From Pempheris klunzingeri (taxonomy: Eukaryota > Chordata > Actinopteri > Acropomatiformes > Pempheridae): 64,000 bases of DNA. A program made the translations under genes and the position numbers. Shown one piece after another: positions 44,474-55,700 of this stretch. Each line of letters starts with the position of its first letter. Positions within the stretch are counted from its first letter, which is position 1. The DNA is taken from assembly GCF_042242105.1 (NCBI RefSeq), contig NC_092035.1, forward strand, positions 6,544,477-6,608,476, in the 5' to 3' direction. The notes under the pieces were generated by a model that was not told where the DNA came from, did not search any database, and saw only the letters and a program-made list of their open reading frames with translations.

Positions 44474-44589
44474 TTAATATTGCTCAGTTCAAAGTGTGGA
44501 ACAGGAGGAGGGGGCTAGGCGTGTAATGATAGGATGTGCAGGACGTGACATGGTTGAGGTGTGGTCCTATTCCTGAAACCCTGCTAGAT

Positions 44590-44885
44590 AGCTTCAGTTC
44601 TGCCACTGTGGGAGGTAGCAGCTCAAATCCTGAAGGATTAATGGGTACCAGACAAAGAGAAAACATAGTAGAAATGCCAGTGGAACAAAAATCAAGTAGC
44701 CATTAGAACAGATACAGTGGTGATGTACTTGGGAGAAGAACAGACCCATGATTAGAATGAGGTGTTCTGGGATGCCACTGTGGGAGGCAAAGGTAGTAGC
44801 TCTAATTCTGAGGGTAGAAGATGAGGTTGAAGAAAGAAGTGCTGCTGAAACAAGAATCGAGTAGCCGCTTGTCTAGACTCAGATG
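44590..44885. repeat. Two-unit imperfect tandem duplication (about 178 bp period)
   Basis: GCCACTGTGGGAGG then (A/T)GTAG(C)AGCTC, AATcCTGA, and CAA(A)AATC(A/G)AGTAGCC occur in the same order near 44600-44700 and 44775-44875. No coding region recognised. Confidence 0.55.
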
Positions 44886-46785
44886 AAGACAGGATCTGTC
44901 AGTGTTAACCTCTGAGATTTCCAGAATTGGAAGTTGTTGTACTTTGAAGTAAAAGATAGCTTGATGGATTGGTTTTAGTTCAGATTACCATGGTGTCCTC
45001 TGAGAAATGAGACGTGTCTGAAATGCAGACATAATGGCATGGGTCGAAGAGAGGCGATGATGGAGAGTTGAGGCAGTGAACTTGAGGCATCCGAGGAAAC
45101 TAAAAAAGAAATCGCCTCTGAAGTTTTTGCGATGTGAGGGTTGCTGTATGAAGAGCGAACACGTTAAATGTAAGAGGAACGTGTGTGTGGGCTCTTTGTA
45201 TAGAAGATGCTTGAGAAGTGTAGTTAACGGAGGATGACTGGAGGCCACACCCTGGCTGCTGGTAAGGAGTTTAGAGAAGAAGCTTATTCTGCTGTGGCTG
45301 GGTGAAATATGATGTTATGGTTATCATTTATAATGACAATAATGACAACAGCAACAAGTTGCGAGACACTAATTGATCTCTCCTTCCATCCTGAAAATCT
45401 ATCTTTTTTTTTTGTTCAGTTCGAAGACGCTCCACTTTTCCTCACTGTCAGCGCTTCCTGTGAATTATTGTTGTTGTTATATGTTAACTATAAAATTAGA
45501 TGAGCAACTTCACATTTTATAATCATAGGCTATAAAAAGCCTTTTTATCAAAAGACACATGGGTGCTTGGAGTAGGGTTACAGCCGATCAGCATCAGTTC
45601 TGAACAGAAGGAAGCCCACTGTTAGTTTGCGAGTCTTTGTGTTTGTGTATGTGTGTGTGTGTCTGTGCGTATGATTGTGTAAGTGTGTATGCATATTGTA
45701 TGTAAGTAAGTGTGTGTGCACATGTCTGCATTTGAGGTGTTTGTGTGTCAGTTTTGTATGTTTTTGTGGTGGTACCAGGACCCATGGTTAGGGCAAAGTG
45801 TTGCCATATGCACTGGATGATTGCAAGTCTTTGCAAAGGCTGCAAAGGAAAGCTAGCTGCTGGGACTGTGATGTTAATTGCCCTCACTGACACGAGCTGC
45901 CAGGACTGGTGAAGCTGGTGAAGCTGGGAGACCAGCGCCGTGCCAAGTCCCCCGACTAGCGCATGCTGTTGAGGTTGCTTGAAGAGTGCAGCAGAGGGTG
46001 CTGGCATCCCGGCGATAGAATAGTTATTTTAGCAACTGCATAGACTGTATAAAAGACGTAAACGTGGCCACTGAGTAGTCGACCATTAATTTTTGGACTA
46101 CCATTCAGAAGTTAATTCCACGTCTTCTGAGACTGAGGTAGCGAGCCCCAAAATGTCAACTCAAGTCTTCACAATGGTAGTCCAAAGATTAATCTGCGTC
46201 TGATTGGTTAGAGTTCAGCATGACCCATCTCTGATTGATCCTAAGGCATACCCTGCGTTATTGTGTGTTTTACTCTAAATGGGATCATAATTTACTAAAT
46301 GAACATCATGCTGTATTGAGCTAGCAACTGAGACCATAAACTCATTACGAAAATGTTTACTCAGGTAATAAAATCAAAGTTATTAGTGGTGGTCATTGAA
46401 GACTTTTTTACTTTTGAGAGTTTTTCAAAAAGAAATCTAATTTCATGGTGAAAATCAGGGTCAGTGAAGTCACCATCTATGGTTTCTTGCCGGTCTGTCA
46501 TGTAGCCTGATTGTCTGATTGGCTTGGAGAAATCTCGTAGTTCTACTGCCTCATGGTGAGGCAAGGGGCGGCATTTTGAATTCCCAGTGTATCAATAAAT
46601 GGTGTTTAAAATTAATTCACACAAATATGCTTCAAATCATTTTATTGTGCGCATCACACAGTAAAAGAGGTAAGTTTATCATGGGTGGAAAACAAGGCTC
46701 CTTTTTGCTTCTGGCTTTGACAACTTGTTAATATTGTTAAAACAAAGCATTTGCAAACTCAGTAATTAGACACTTTCTATGTGTC
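44886..46785. other. Intergenic, no gene seen
   Basis: Contains a TG-rich microsatellite (about 45628-45760). The 137-codon - strand frame over it (46007-45594) is its translation, not a gene. Nothing else recognised. Confidence 0.5.
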
Positions 46786-46789
46786 TGAT

Positions 46790-47707
46790 TGAACTGAACC
46801 TCATACAGCTCATTTTTCTGAGGGTCCTGTATTTTCCTGGTATCAGATAAAACATCTTGCCCTCATGAGTTTGGCTGTTCAAACATGAACCAGTAGCCTT
46901 CAACCACACTGCAGGACAGAGTCGCAGTCATAATCAGTTTGTGCATTTGCCCCTCAAAGTTCACTCTTTCATAGATTCTCATCTTACAGGGTCACTTGTG
47001 CTGTTAGTACAAGGTGTCAAATTACATAAAAAGTAAAATAATAATTGTAGTTATAGTAATAGTTGTATGTGCTAGTTTCCTGCTAGGAAATAAGAAGCGA
47101 CAAGAAGCTAACTCTAATGTTTGTTTGCTTGCTGTGTCAAATGAAAAGCTAAATATAATTTTCCACAACATCTCAAGAGACATCCTCTTTAGAATGTGAA
47201 TGCAAACGCAGCCTTTGAGTGTTAACTAAACTAAGATAGTTTAAAAAAAGCACAAGTTTATCCTTTAAATTCTTGGAAACAGTAGCTTGACAAACTTAAC
47301 CAATTGCTGGCTTCTTTCAGAGCTTTAAACCACATCTAATTTTCTTAATCAGTGTGCACATTTGTCATACAGATATAAAGCCTGCAATGCAATTCAAAAC
47401 AAAAGCATAACCAAGCACACTGTATTCTCATCAGACAGACTGTCCCTTTACATTACTGGCTGCCCTTGTCTCTCCTTGGTAGATAAAATCATGCACATAT
47501 TTACCACAGGGACAATGCTGCAGGACTGAATGCAGTCACTGAATCCGATTGCATTCTGATACTCGGGGTAATCTCCCCTGGTCAGGAGGTACTGCTGGTC
47601 CATGTAGTTCGAGCTGCATCGACTCACAGGAGAGGAGATTTCAGAGCAGTCGCTGCTGCACTTATATGAGCGGCCCTGGAAGTTTCTCCCCTCAAGGAAG
47701 ACAATCT
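46790..47707 (-). pseudogene. Gamma-crystallin pseudogene (gamma-M like)
   Basis: On the - strand, 47707-47505 is an exon-2 relic ([20 protein letters not shown], then YLLTRGDYPEYQNAIGFSDC, ending CSIVPV with a GTAAAT border). About 14 codons that normally start the second Greek key (VESG.FMVYERP) are deleted in frame after RCSS. 46990-46800 is an exon-3 relic (MRIYERVNFEGQMHKLI, SCSVVEGYWFMFEQPN) with a missing stretch after HKLI, a frameshift after PN and no clean acceptor. No first exon or TATA box found. It is closer in motif wording to genes 3 and 4 than to gene 2. Confidence 0.88.
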
Positions 47708-47709
47708 AG

Positions 47710-50070
47710 AGAGAGAGAGACACACAGATTGTGTTTGAGTCCAGTAGAAAACATTGAGAGCTAAATGTTCAAGTGTTGTCTGTGATATGTGAGCATTTTG
47801 GTAGATATACAGTATAATATTATGAGGCAGGTTGTGTCTGTCTCCTGCACTGGCTGGTGCAGTGATCTGTACCCTTCATTCCCTTTCCGCTCATGGTCAT
47901 TCTATTCATTTCTGTTGCTCTGCTCAACAGAAATACCTTTTATGCGTCATGTGACATCAAAAGAATGTGCTGCTCAATTGTACAAAATAAATGAGTCAGC
48001 TTATCAGCATGGAGGTCCCTACTGTGTTACACATCAAAGCTGTGAACACTGCAATCACTTAGATTGTACAGTAGTGATGCGGCTTCACAATAACAAGCAT
48101 CTCTAGTTATTGCATTACTATTTTATTTTTGTGCCATCATTTTCATTATAGGAGACATTGCTTAACAGATGCAAGATAGGGGCCAATGCTTTCATTTAAA
48201 GCTACATTATGTATCCTTTGAAAGAGGAAAAGTAATACAATGCTCCTCGTACAAATGAAAAGTTGAGTTCAGAATCAGAATCAGAATCAACTTTACTGGC
48301 CAAGTTTGTACAAGCAAACAAGGAATTTGACTCAGGTGAAACTTCTCTCTCTATGTACAGTAAGAAAATTAGAAATAACAACAATAAGAATAAGAACAGA
48401 ACAGAACAATAGAAGTACTCCTAAGAGTTCATAAGAACTACAGTTCAGTCTGGTATGGCCAGGCTAATGCCCCATGCTTCATTTTACAATGCCTATCAGT
48501 GTCTTTCTGCTATAGGCAATATGTGAAATGATTGCCTTCTAATTCAAAAAGTTAAAAAGTTTGAAATCAAACTAGTATGTAGTAAAGCATTTGCTATACT
48601 GTAAAATATTTGCATGTAAATATACTTCTTCATTCTACATTAACTGTAAAATATATTCAGTATTTCCCCCATCACAGCATCTGGTATGTTTAATTAGTTA
48701 ATTTCACTGTCATATTTTCATCACTAGTTTCATACTTTCCTCACTAGGGACATGTTTGTGCCATTATCCTGTAATTATCATCTTCACATCAGTATTGATG
48801 GTTTGCTCAATGTGTGCTTTAAGCTACTCAAACTTTACAGTGCGTTATTTTCCAGAAGAATCCCAATATTTGCTTATCCTTCCTCATGTTTTATCATGAA
48901 GCTAAAATGTATTTTTCAAAAGGTCACTGTGAAATTTTCTGAGCACATTCATGCTCCTTAGAGGATGAAACCTCTCTATTTTGGGCTCTACATGAGTTTC
49001 CCTCTAGCAGCCACCTCAGGGCAAAATGTCAGCTTTGTACGCAAGATCACAGGGGTGCACTACAAAGCAAGTTCAATGTAGCCAGGCTCTCTGTGCGTGA
49101 GCTGGCTAGACTAACCCTAATTTCACAATCAGAGATGACGAAGACTCTCTGCTTCAGGTGTGCATTCCCATTAAAATTGTGCAATTGACACAATAAGTAT
49201 TCTTCCAAATTGCTGAATGTTTTGTCAATAAACCCTGAAAAAAGGACGTATTGCTGCAGGTTACTCCAGTCAAGAGAAACAGGTCAGTACAGTGCACTGC
49301 TATGAAGAATATAAAAACTGTTTTTGCAAATAAGGCATGAGGAATGCTGGCAGAATAAGTTAGTGTGTTTATTTTACCAGTGCACTCTCAATGCCTCCCC
49401 TTATTTCTAATTTACCAGCAGTTTCTATAGCAACATGATGCATGCAGTTTGCACAACTGCACAGCTTGTTTGGTAGCATGATTAACGGGTCAAAAAATCA
49501 TGACTTGTATATACAGTTTCATATATATATATATATATATATATTACCTCATTTGAGAATCTGTAGTGCTCATAGAGAATGATTCCAGGGAAAAGTGGGC
49601 AGAGCTTTTTATGGCTGGTTAGAGCCGAAACCTGCAGTATAACTTGCTCTGGACCAGGTTAAGTTTGCAGAATAATGTTAACTTTAGGCTCAACATGCCT
49701 CGTTAATCCACTAATCTTGTAGTACACCATTCAGATAATATAGCATGCAGGCTGCCATAAAATTAACACATTCATGCATGACCTTTCCTTTAGTGCCTCA
49801 GGACAGACTCCAAAATTTGAAAATTCATCACTAAGTGGGTGTTGAAATCAGTAGTGGCTCCTGTAGCTATCCATCTTTGCTGGCATTAAGTATCGGTACA
49901 GGGGATTGAAACAAAACCCAAACATGTCTATGATAATCACTGAATGCCATCCAAATGTAATATTCTATCACTATCAGAGTGGAAGATTCCTAAAGTGAAC
50001 ATGTTCACAGTGATCAACTGCTTATTCACTTAAATTACAAGTAGTCTGTTACAGTGTTGGGTCTTTTCAT
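47710..50070. other. Intergenic; one retroposon tail and an AT microsatellite
   Basis: 48263-48370 contains CAGAATCAGAATCA and TTTACTGGCCAAGTTTGTACA with AAGGAATTTGACTC, a common fish LINE/SINE tail. An (AT)n run of about 13 units lies at 49518-49544. No gene recognised. Confidence 0.5.
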
Positions 50071-50072
50071 AC

Positions 50073-50189
50073 ATTGTCAAGGAGATGAACCTTGTCATGT
50101 GGCTCATCCCTATCTCTGAGGTTTCGCTCCTCTCCTGGCCCGAGGTACAGCATCCTGCCTGTGTAGTTGGACTGCTCAAACAGCCAGTG
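50073..50189 (-). pseudogene. Gamma-crystallin exon-3 relic
   Basis: On the - strand reads HWLFEQSNYTGRMLYLGPGE, then decayed sequence, the second half of a gamma-M exon 3. Its DNA wording GGGATGAGCCACATGACAAGGTTCA matches gene 4 (53,370-53,395) better than neighbouring gene 3. No upstream exon adjoins it. Confidence 0.82.
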
Positions 50190-50370
50190 AAAAAATGACT
50201 AAACAAAGTATAGATTGCTTTTATCTTTAAGTAAAAGTGAAAATATACAGCTGCACAGGAGGAGTCACTATTTGCTTTTTTTAAAATGGTTATTTTGCAC
50301 TAGATCGACATACAGGAATCAGAAATTTTGGATTTCAGCTTGCTTTATTTTTCCATCCAGAACATGCGAG

Positions 50371-51245
50371 TTAGCAGGAGTCCATGATGCGCCTGATGGA
50401 GGTGAACCTTGCTATGTTGCTAATCCCCACCTCTTTGAGGTTCTTGTACTCTCCTGGCATGAGGTACAGCATCTTGCCTCTGTAGTTTGGCTGCTCAAAC
50501 ATCAGCCAATGGCCGTCCATCACATTGCAGGACTGGCAGTCGGAAATGCGGAAACGATCCATCATGTTGTCACAGTCGTCCATCAGCTCATGCATCTGGC
50601 CTCCGTAATTCTCCCCTTCATAGATCCTCATCCTGAACTGTCCCCTATGCTGTGGATAAAGACAAGATATGATATAAGTTCATCTGAGCATGCACGAGCA
50701 ACTTAGTTTGAAAAGCATGAGCAACCACTGAAATCTTACCATGGGGATCATCCGACAAGAGCTAATGTTATCCATCATTGCCATGCCCAACATGCTGCCC
50801 ATGCACTGAAGATCTGAGTACTCCCCTCTCCTCAAGAAGACCTGATTCCCCATGAAGTTAGGGTGATCGTATACCATGAAGCAGCCGTTGTCCACCCTGC
50901 ATGAGTTGCAGCGGTTCAGGTGCATGTGGATGTCGGAGCAGTCGCTGCTGCACTCATAGGTCCGACCCTGGAAGTTCTTCTCCTCATAGAAAATAATCTG
51001 CAGCAAAAAAAAAAACATATGGAAACATTGATGAAAATACTCAAACACTGAAGAAAAGGATTCCTGTTAGGTTTATTATTTGGATTGAGAAGACTTTCTG
51101 TTAGTGTGGAAAAATGCATTTCCAACCCTATTAAGAACCCTTGCACAATAATTTGTGCATAAACAATTAACCAGTTTATTACTACTCATAAAACTCCATA
51201 TTTCTGGACATTATACAAACATATAATAAATCGTACTCTGCCCAT
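50371..51245 (-). CDS. crygm: Gamma-M crystallin (Met-rich), gene 3
   Basis: Exons on the - strand: 51245-51237 (MGR), 50997-50740 (86 codons) and 50649-50371 (92 codons plus TAA), 181 residues. GT/AG borders, phase 0. Greek keys start at [35 protein letters not shown] and [11 protein letters not shown]. It has 21 Met (about 12%) and a single Trp, the gamma-M signature of densely packed aquatic lenses. Exon 2 is five codons longer than in gene 1, owing to a Met-rich stretch before the domain linker ([12 protein letters not shown]). TATA box at 51294-51289, AATAAA at 50349-50344. Exon 3 is nearly the same as in gene 4 ([19 protein letters not shown]), showing recent inverted duplication or conversion. 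Confidence 0.95.
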
Positions 51246-51288
51246 GGTGACGGTTTTAGTTTTTGCACATGATGGCATCCTCGCCACA

Positions 51289-51294
51289 TTTATA
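51289..51294 (-). promoter_or_regulatory. TATA box of gene 3
   Basis: TATAAA on the - strand 44 bases upstream of the ATG at 51245. Confidence 0.75.
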
Positions 51295-51341
51295 GAGAAT
51301 CAGACCACAGACCACCTTGCACACCTTTGTGTAAAACATCA

Positions 51342-51348
51342 TGACTCA
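51342..51348. promoter_or_regulatory. TGACTCA element upstream of gene 3
   Basis: TGACTCA about 48 bases upstream of the gene-3 TATA box. It is the core of AP-1/Maf-responsive elements, and large Maf proteins are known crystallin activators. Its counterpart upstream of gene 4 is at 51749-51755. Confidence 0.45.
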
Positions 51349-51748
51349 TCACAAGGTTCACGTGGGTTTGCATTCATTTTTTACAACACACCTCAATAGT
51401 TATTATTGCATATTGGATGTAGTTTAGAGAGGTTATGTCAAGTCATAACAAAAGCATTACATTATTATTTCAGTTTTTACCTTATATACGCCACAAAACC
51501 AACGCTTCATTGTTTTGTGGGATCATCAATGCATCCTGTCTGTAGTGTTGCCATAAAGTTCAGTCTCATCTTCAGATATGATATTCGCAACACATAGTTT
51601 TTTACAGAATAGACATGAATTAACTAATTGAATTTGCTGGAAGCAAGCATTAAAGCCCGATATTCAGTTCACAATAACTATTGCAGATTCTGACATACAG
51701 TAAAATCTGCCACCCTATAGTGTTGCAGTGTGCCACAATATAGAGTGA

Positions 51749-51755
51749 TGACTCA
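51749..51755. promoter_or_regulatory. TGACTCA element upstream of gene 4
   Basis: TGACTCA 52 bases upstream of the gene-4 TATA box, mirror-placed relative to 51342-51348. Confidence 0.45.
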
Positions 51756-51800
51756 AAGGTTTCAGCACAAGCCATGTGGAAATACTACGGCTGTGTAATG

Positions 51801-51808
51801 TATAAAAA
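51801..51808 (+). promoter_or_regulatory. TATA box of gene 4
   Basis: TATAAAAA 76 bases upstream of the ATG at 51877. Confidence 0.75.
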
Positions 51809-51876
51809 GGGATAGGGCCAATGTTGATGGAGTACATCTGAAATTAACTCACAAATATCACCATATGCCATATACC

Positions 51877-53426
51877 ATGGGGAGGGTGAGTGAAACTTTC
51901 ATAACATCTCAGGCACAATAACATAAAAAAGATTTTTTTAAAAGTCAAAAGAGCCTGAAGTTGACAGTCTTGTAAGATACTAACCTTATTCTTTGCAGAT
52001 CATATTCTACGAGGACAGGAACTTCCAGGGTCGTTCCTATGAGACCAGCAATGACTGCCCGGAGCTCACCTCCCACCTGAGCAGGTGTAACTCCTGCAGG
52101 GTGGAGAGTGGCCTTTTCATGGTCTATGAGAAGCCCAACTTCTTGGGCCATCAGATGCTGGTGAGGAGGGGCGAGTATCCAGACAACCAGCTCCTGATGG
52201 GAATGAGTATGAGTGACTGCATCAGGTCCAGTCGCATGATCCCAATGGTAGGTGGTCGAGTTTTTTGCGCTTAGCTGCAGCAGTCACACCAGCAATGGCA
52301 TGCTAGAAGACTGGTGCACCAAAAAAATACTTAGAAAATCTTTAATCTGCTAAGAGGGATTGTGTATTGACATTATTAAAATAACACCCTCCTCCATGTT
52401 AAACTCATATAAGTTGAGTTAATGCAAAAGGCTTACATGAATTGAAAAATTAGCATATAGGTTCTTTTCTAACCTTTAAAACAAATCTCTAGAATTCTAT
52501 ATATTCTAAACTCAAGGTCCACTTACTAGCATTCGACCACACCTTCAGCCTTCTTGAACAAATGGAACCTGCTCAGGTGGAATTACATAACCTTAGTGCA
52601 AAACTCTATCTGATAAATCCTGAGCAGCAGCTTACATTTGCTGAGGAAGGGTGTTAGACACAGCTGAAGCCCCTGGAAATTTAGTAAGTGGCTCTTTGAG
52701 TTTTTAGAATATTTTCTCACAAATCTCAGTAGTTCATTAGTCTTAAATGGTATTTGCAAGCCCACTTTTTGATTAAGATAAGATAGGAACATCAATATGT
52801 GGTTTTTATGACTAGGATAGTTTTAAACATGGTCCAGTTTCACAAAATCGTAAGAATGTAAATTGTTGGCAATATTATTTTAACAACTGCTATCTCCAGA
52901 ATGCAAGTTAATTAACACTGCAGTTGTTTTCTTGTGTTAACAGGTTGTTTTTGAAAAAAAAAAAAAAAATATGTATATTGTTTTCTTGAGATGATGAGAT
53001 CATTAATTTCTGATCTCAGAACAACTGCCCATCTCTGTCTCTGTACGCTAGTCTCATTACACAAGTGTAAAAGGACAGTTGTAATGTGTAGGTTCATTTT
53101 CAGTTCAGAAGCCCAGCGTCATCTCCTTCATGTTTCTTCATCCACAGCACAGGGGACCCTTCAGAATGAAGATCTATGAGAGGGAGAACTTCGGAGGCCA
53201 GATGCATGAGCTGATGGACGACTGTGACAACATGATGGATCGTTTCCGCATTTCCGACTGCCAGTCCTGCAATGTGATGGACGGCCACTGGCTGATGTTT
53301 GAGCAGCCAAACTACAGAGGCAGGATGATGTACCTCAGGCCAGGAGAGTACAGGAACCTCAGAGAAATGGGGATGAGCCACATGACAAGGTTCACCTCCA
53401 TCAGGCGCATTATGGACTCCTGTTAA
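51877..53426 (+). CDS. crygm: Gamma-M crystallin (Met-rich), gene 4
   Basis: Exons 51877-51885 (MGR), 51999-52247 (83 codons) and 53148-53426 (92 codons plus TAA), 178 residues. GT/AG borders, phase 0. Intron 2 is about 900 bp, roughly ten times that of gene 3. Greek keys start at [35 protein letters not shown] and [11 protein letters not shown]. It has 21 Met and one Trp. AATAAA at 53448-53453. It forms a head-to-head pair with gene 3, 631 bases between start codons. Similarity to gene 3 continues about 170 bases past the stop codon on both sides. Confidence 0.95.
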
Positions 53427-53519
53427 ATCACATGCATTGGGTGGAAAAATAAAGCAAGCTGAAATCCAAAGTTTCTGATTCCTGTACGTCATTCTAGTGC
53501 AAAATAACCACGTTAAAAA

Positions 53520-53590
53520 AGTGAATAGTGACTCCTCCTGTTCAGCTGTATATTTTCACTTTTACTTAAAGATAAAAGTAATCAATAATT
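53520..53590 (+). repeat. Downstream flank duplicated in inverted orientation
   Basis: The block with GTGACTCCTCCTG and CAGCTGTATATTTTCACTTT, then ACTTAAAGATAAAAG, is the reverse complement of 50205-50270. It marks the limits of the inverted duplication that made genes 3 and 4. Confidence 0.85.
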
Positions 53591-53599
53591 TGTGTCGTT

Positions 53600-54440
53600 T
53601 TTTTAAATATATGGTAAAGAAGTCATTGCCTGGAACTTTTTTGGAAATTCTTCTCATAGAAGCATCAGTTTAGGGTTAGGCATGTTTTCCTGTCCAGCAC
53701 AAAGGAAAAAAACTATGAGCAAACAGGAAGGTTGTGAAATGAAGGTTATGGTCATTTCTTCTATTAAAAAGGTTCATCAGCTGACTCTAAGGGCTCAGAT
53801 GAGCTTCCCACAAACACTTGAACAAGCAGTCACTGACTGCAGCTCCATGACTAAAGCCAGTACTCTGCAAATCGTTTTTCACACTGTACTGAGGTGAACT
53901 GAAACTGCTGGATGGTACACAAAACAAACTGTACAGTCCACAAAATTTCTGACAGGTTGGAACACGCAAAGCACCAAAAAATGCCTGTGCATTAATGGCA
54001 AACGACGATGGTGAAAAAAGAGAAAACAAAAATGGGAATAAAATGTTGTTTGCATTATTTAGTCCAAACACTTTTATTGACTGCCTTAACTAAGTCAGTC
54101 ATTCCAAACATTCTTCCTCTTTCATTACATGTAAGGGGCTAAAACAACTTAAGTATTTATAATAGATGGAAAGTGGTAAAGATGTGATGTAGTCCACAGA
54201 TGTAGATTAGTGTTTTGCTTATCCACAACAAGACATTGGTGAAAATGTAATGTAAAAAACATAGCACAATAAAAACAAACACTCCACTATTACTATATGA
54301 AACTGATATGCTCTTCACTTTCTTGAACAATATTCAATATTTTTAAACACGGTAGGGCCCAATGTAAAAGTTTTAAGCCCAAGACCGGACCAGACTGGAC
54401 CAGACTGGTAATACCAAATATCCCACTAGGTATTGAAAGT
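53600..54440. other. Intergenic, no gene seen
   Basis: AT-rich sequence between gene 4 and the Tc1 fossil. No recognisable coding or repeat hallmark. Confidence 0.5.
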
Positions 54441-54449
54441 AACTCAACC

Positions 54450-55700
54450 ACTCCAGAGTGAAATATAATGAGAGCCCATTATATTGGCATTGTCATTGTC
54501 AGTCAGCTTCACCTGGAATATTTTTCAATTAACATGCGTGCCTTGTCCAGAGTTAATTGTGGAATTTCTTGCCTTCTTAGTGTGTTTGAGACCATCAGTT
54601 GCATTATGCAAAGGTAGAGTTGGTACACAATTCTATATAGTAAATAGCCCTATTCGACTACTGTTCGAATCAATAGTATGGCGAGAACCACTCAAGTAAG
54701 TACAGAAACAACAGTTCATCATTACTTTAAGACATGAAAGTCAGTTAGTCCTTAAAATTTCAAGAACTTTGAATAGATCCTCAAGTCCAGTCGTGAAAAC
54801 CATCAAACGCCATCATGAAACTGGCTATCATGAGGACGGCCCCAGGAAGGGAAGACCAGGATACCAGCCTCAAAAACCACAAATCAACATCAACTGTTCA
54901 GAGGCCTTCACTGCGTGAATGGTCGAATTGCTACAAAGAACTAGGGAAGAACAAGAAGAAGAAGAAAATAGCTTGGGCCAAGAAACACAAGAAATGGACA
55001 TTAGACTAGTGGAAATCTGTATTTTGATCTGATGAGTCCAAATTTGAGATTTTTGGTTCAGTGTCTTTATGAGATGCAGAAAAGGATGAGCAGATGGTTT
55101 CTACATCTGTGGTTCCCACCATCAAGCATGGAGTTGATGGTGGAGGTGTGATGTGTCGGGTAATACAACATTCTGCAGTGACAGGCCATCCCATCCGGCT
55201 TGTGCTTAGTGGGACCATCATATGTGTACTAACAGAACAATGACCCCCCAAGGCTATGTAAGGGCTATTTGACCAAGAAGGAAAGTGATGGAGTGCTGCG
55301 TAAGATGACCTGGCCTCCACAATTACCCAACCTAAACCAAAGTGAGATGGTTTGGGATGAGCTGGACCACAGAGTGAAGGAAAAGTAGCCAATAAATACT
55401 CAGCATGTCTGGAAATTCCTGCAAGACTGTTAGAAAACCATTCAAGGTGACTACCTCATGAAGCTGATTGTTCAAAGTAGCTCACTTTTGCTTTCATGGC
55501 AGCTTTGTACACTCTTGGCATTCTCTCAATCTAAAATATATTTTGGTTTGTCGGACACTTTTTTGTCTTAAATAATTCCATGTGTGTTCTTCATAGTGTT
55601 GATGCCTTCAACATTAATCTACAATGTAGAAAATAAATAGAAATAAAGAAAAAAACATTGAATGAGAAGGTGCGTCCAGACGTGTGGAACTGTACACAGT
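54450..55700 (+). mobile_element. Tc1-family transposon fossil
   Basis: Full-length-like but decayed. The 5' non-coding part (GTGCCTTGTCCAGAGTTAA, TTTGAGACCATCAGTTG) and the transposase are followed by a 3' part (ATTTTGGTTTGT, CTACAATGTAGAAAATAAA) and a terminus reading AATGAGAAGGTGCGTCCAGA, the usual inner edge of Tc1 fish elements. The matching 5' terminus is not visible. Confidence 0.85.
54690..55440 (+). pseudogene. Tc1 transposase pseudogene
   Basis: Recognisable pieces in order: SVKTIKRHHETGYHEDG and RKGRP (54805-54860), CTGTTCAGAGG junction with an internal deletion, KKIAWAKKHKKWTLD (54960-55005), W-stop where Tc1 has the first catalytic Asp region, SKFEIFGSVSL (55035-55065), VVPTIKHGVDGGG, and PQLPNLNQSEMVWDELDHRVK (55316-55377) where Tc1 has DLNPIEM. 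Several stops and frameshifts. Confidence 0.85.

Noticed and set aside
45594-46007. 137-codon - strand ORF
   Set aside because: Half of it is translated TG microsatellite; no recognisable domain.
50215-50706. 163-codon + strand ORF (and its relative at 53492-53100 -)
   Set aside because: Antisense of crystallin exon 3 in genes 3 and 4. It is similar in both places only because the exons are duplicates.
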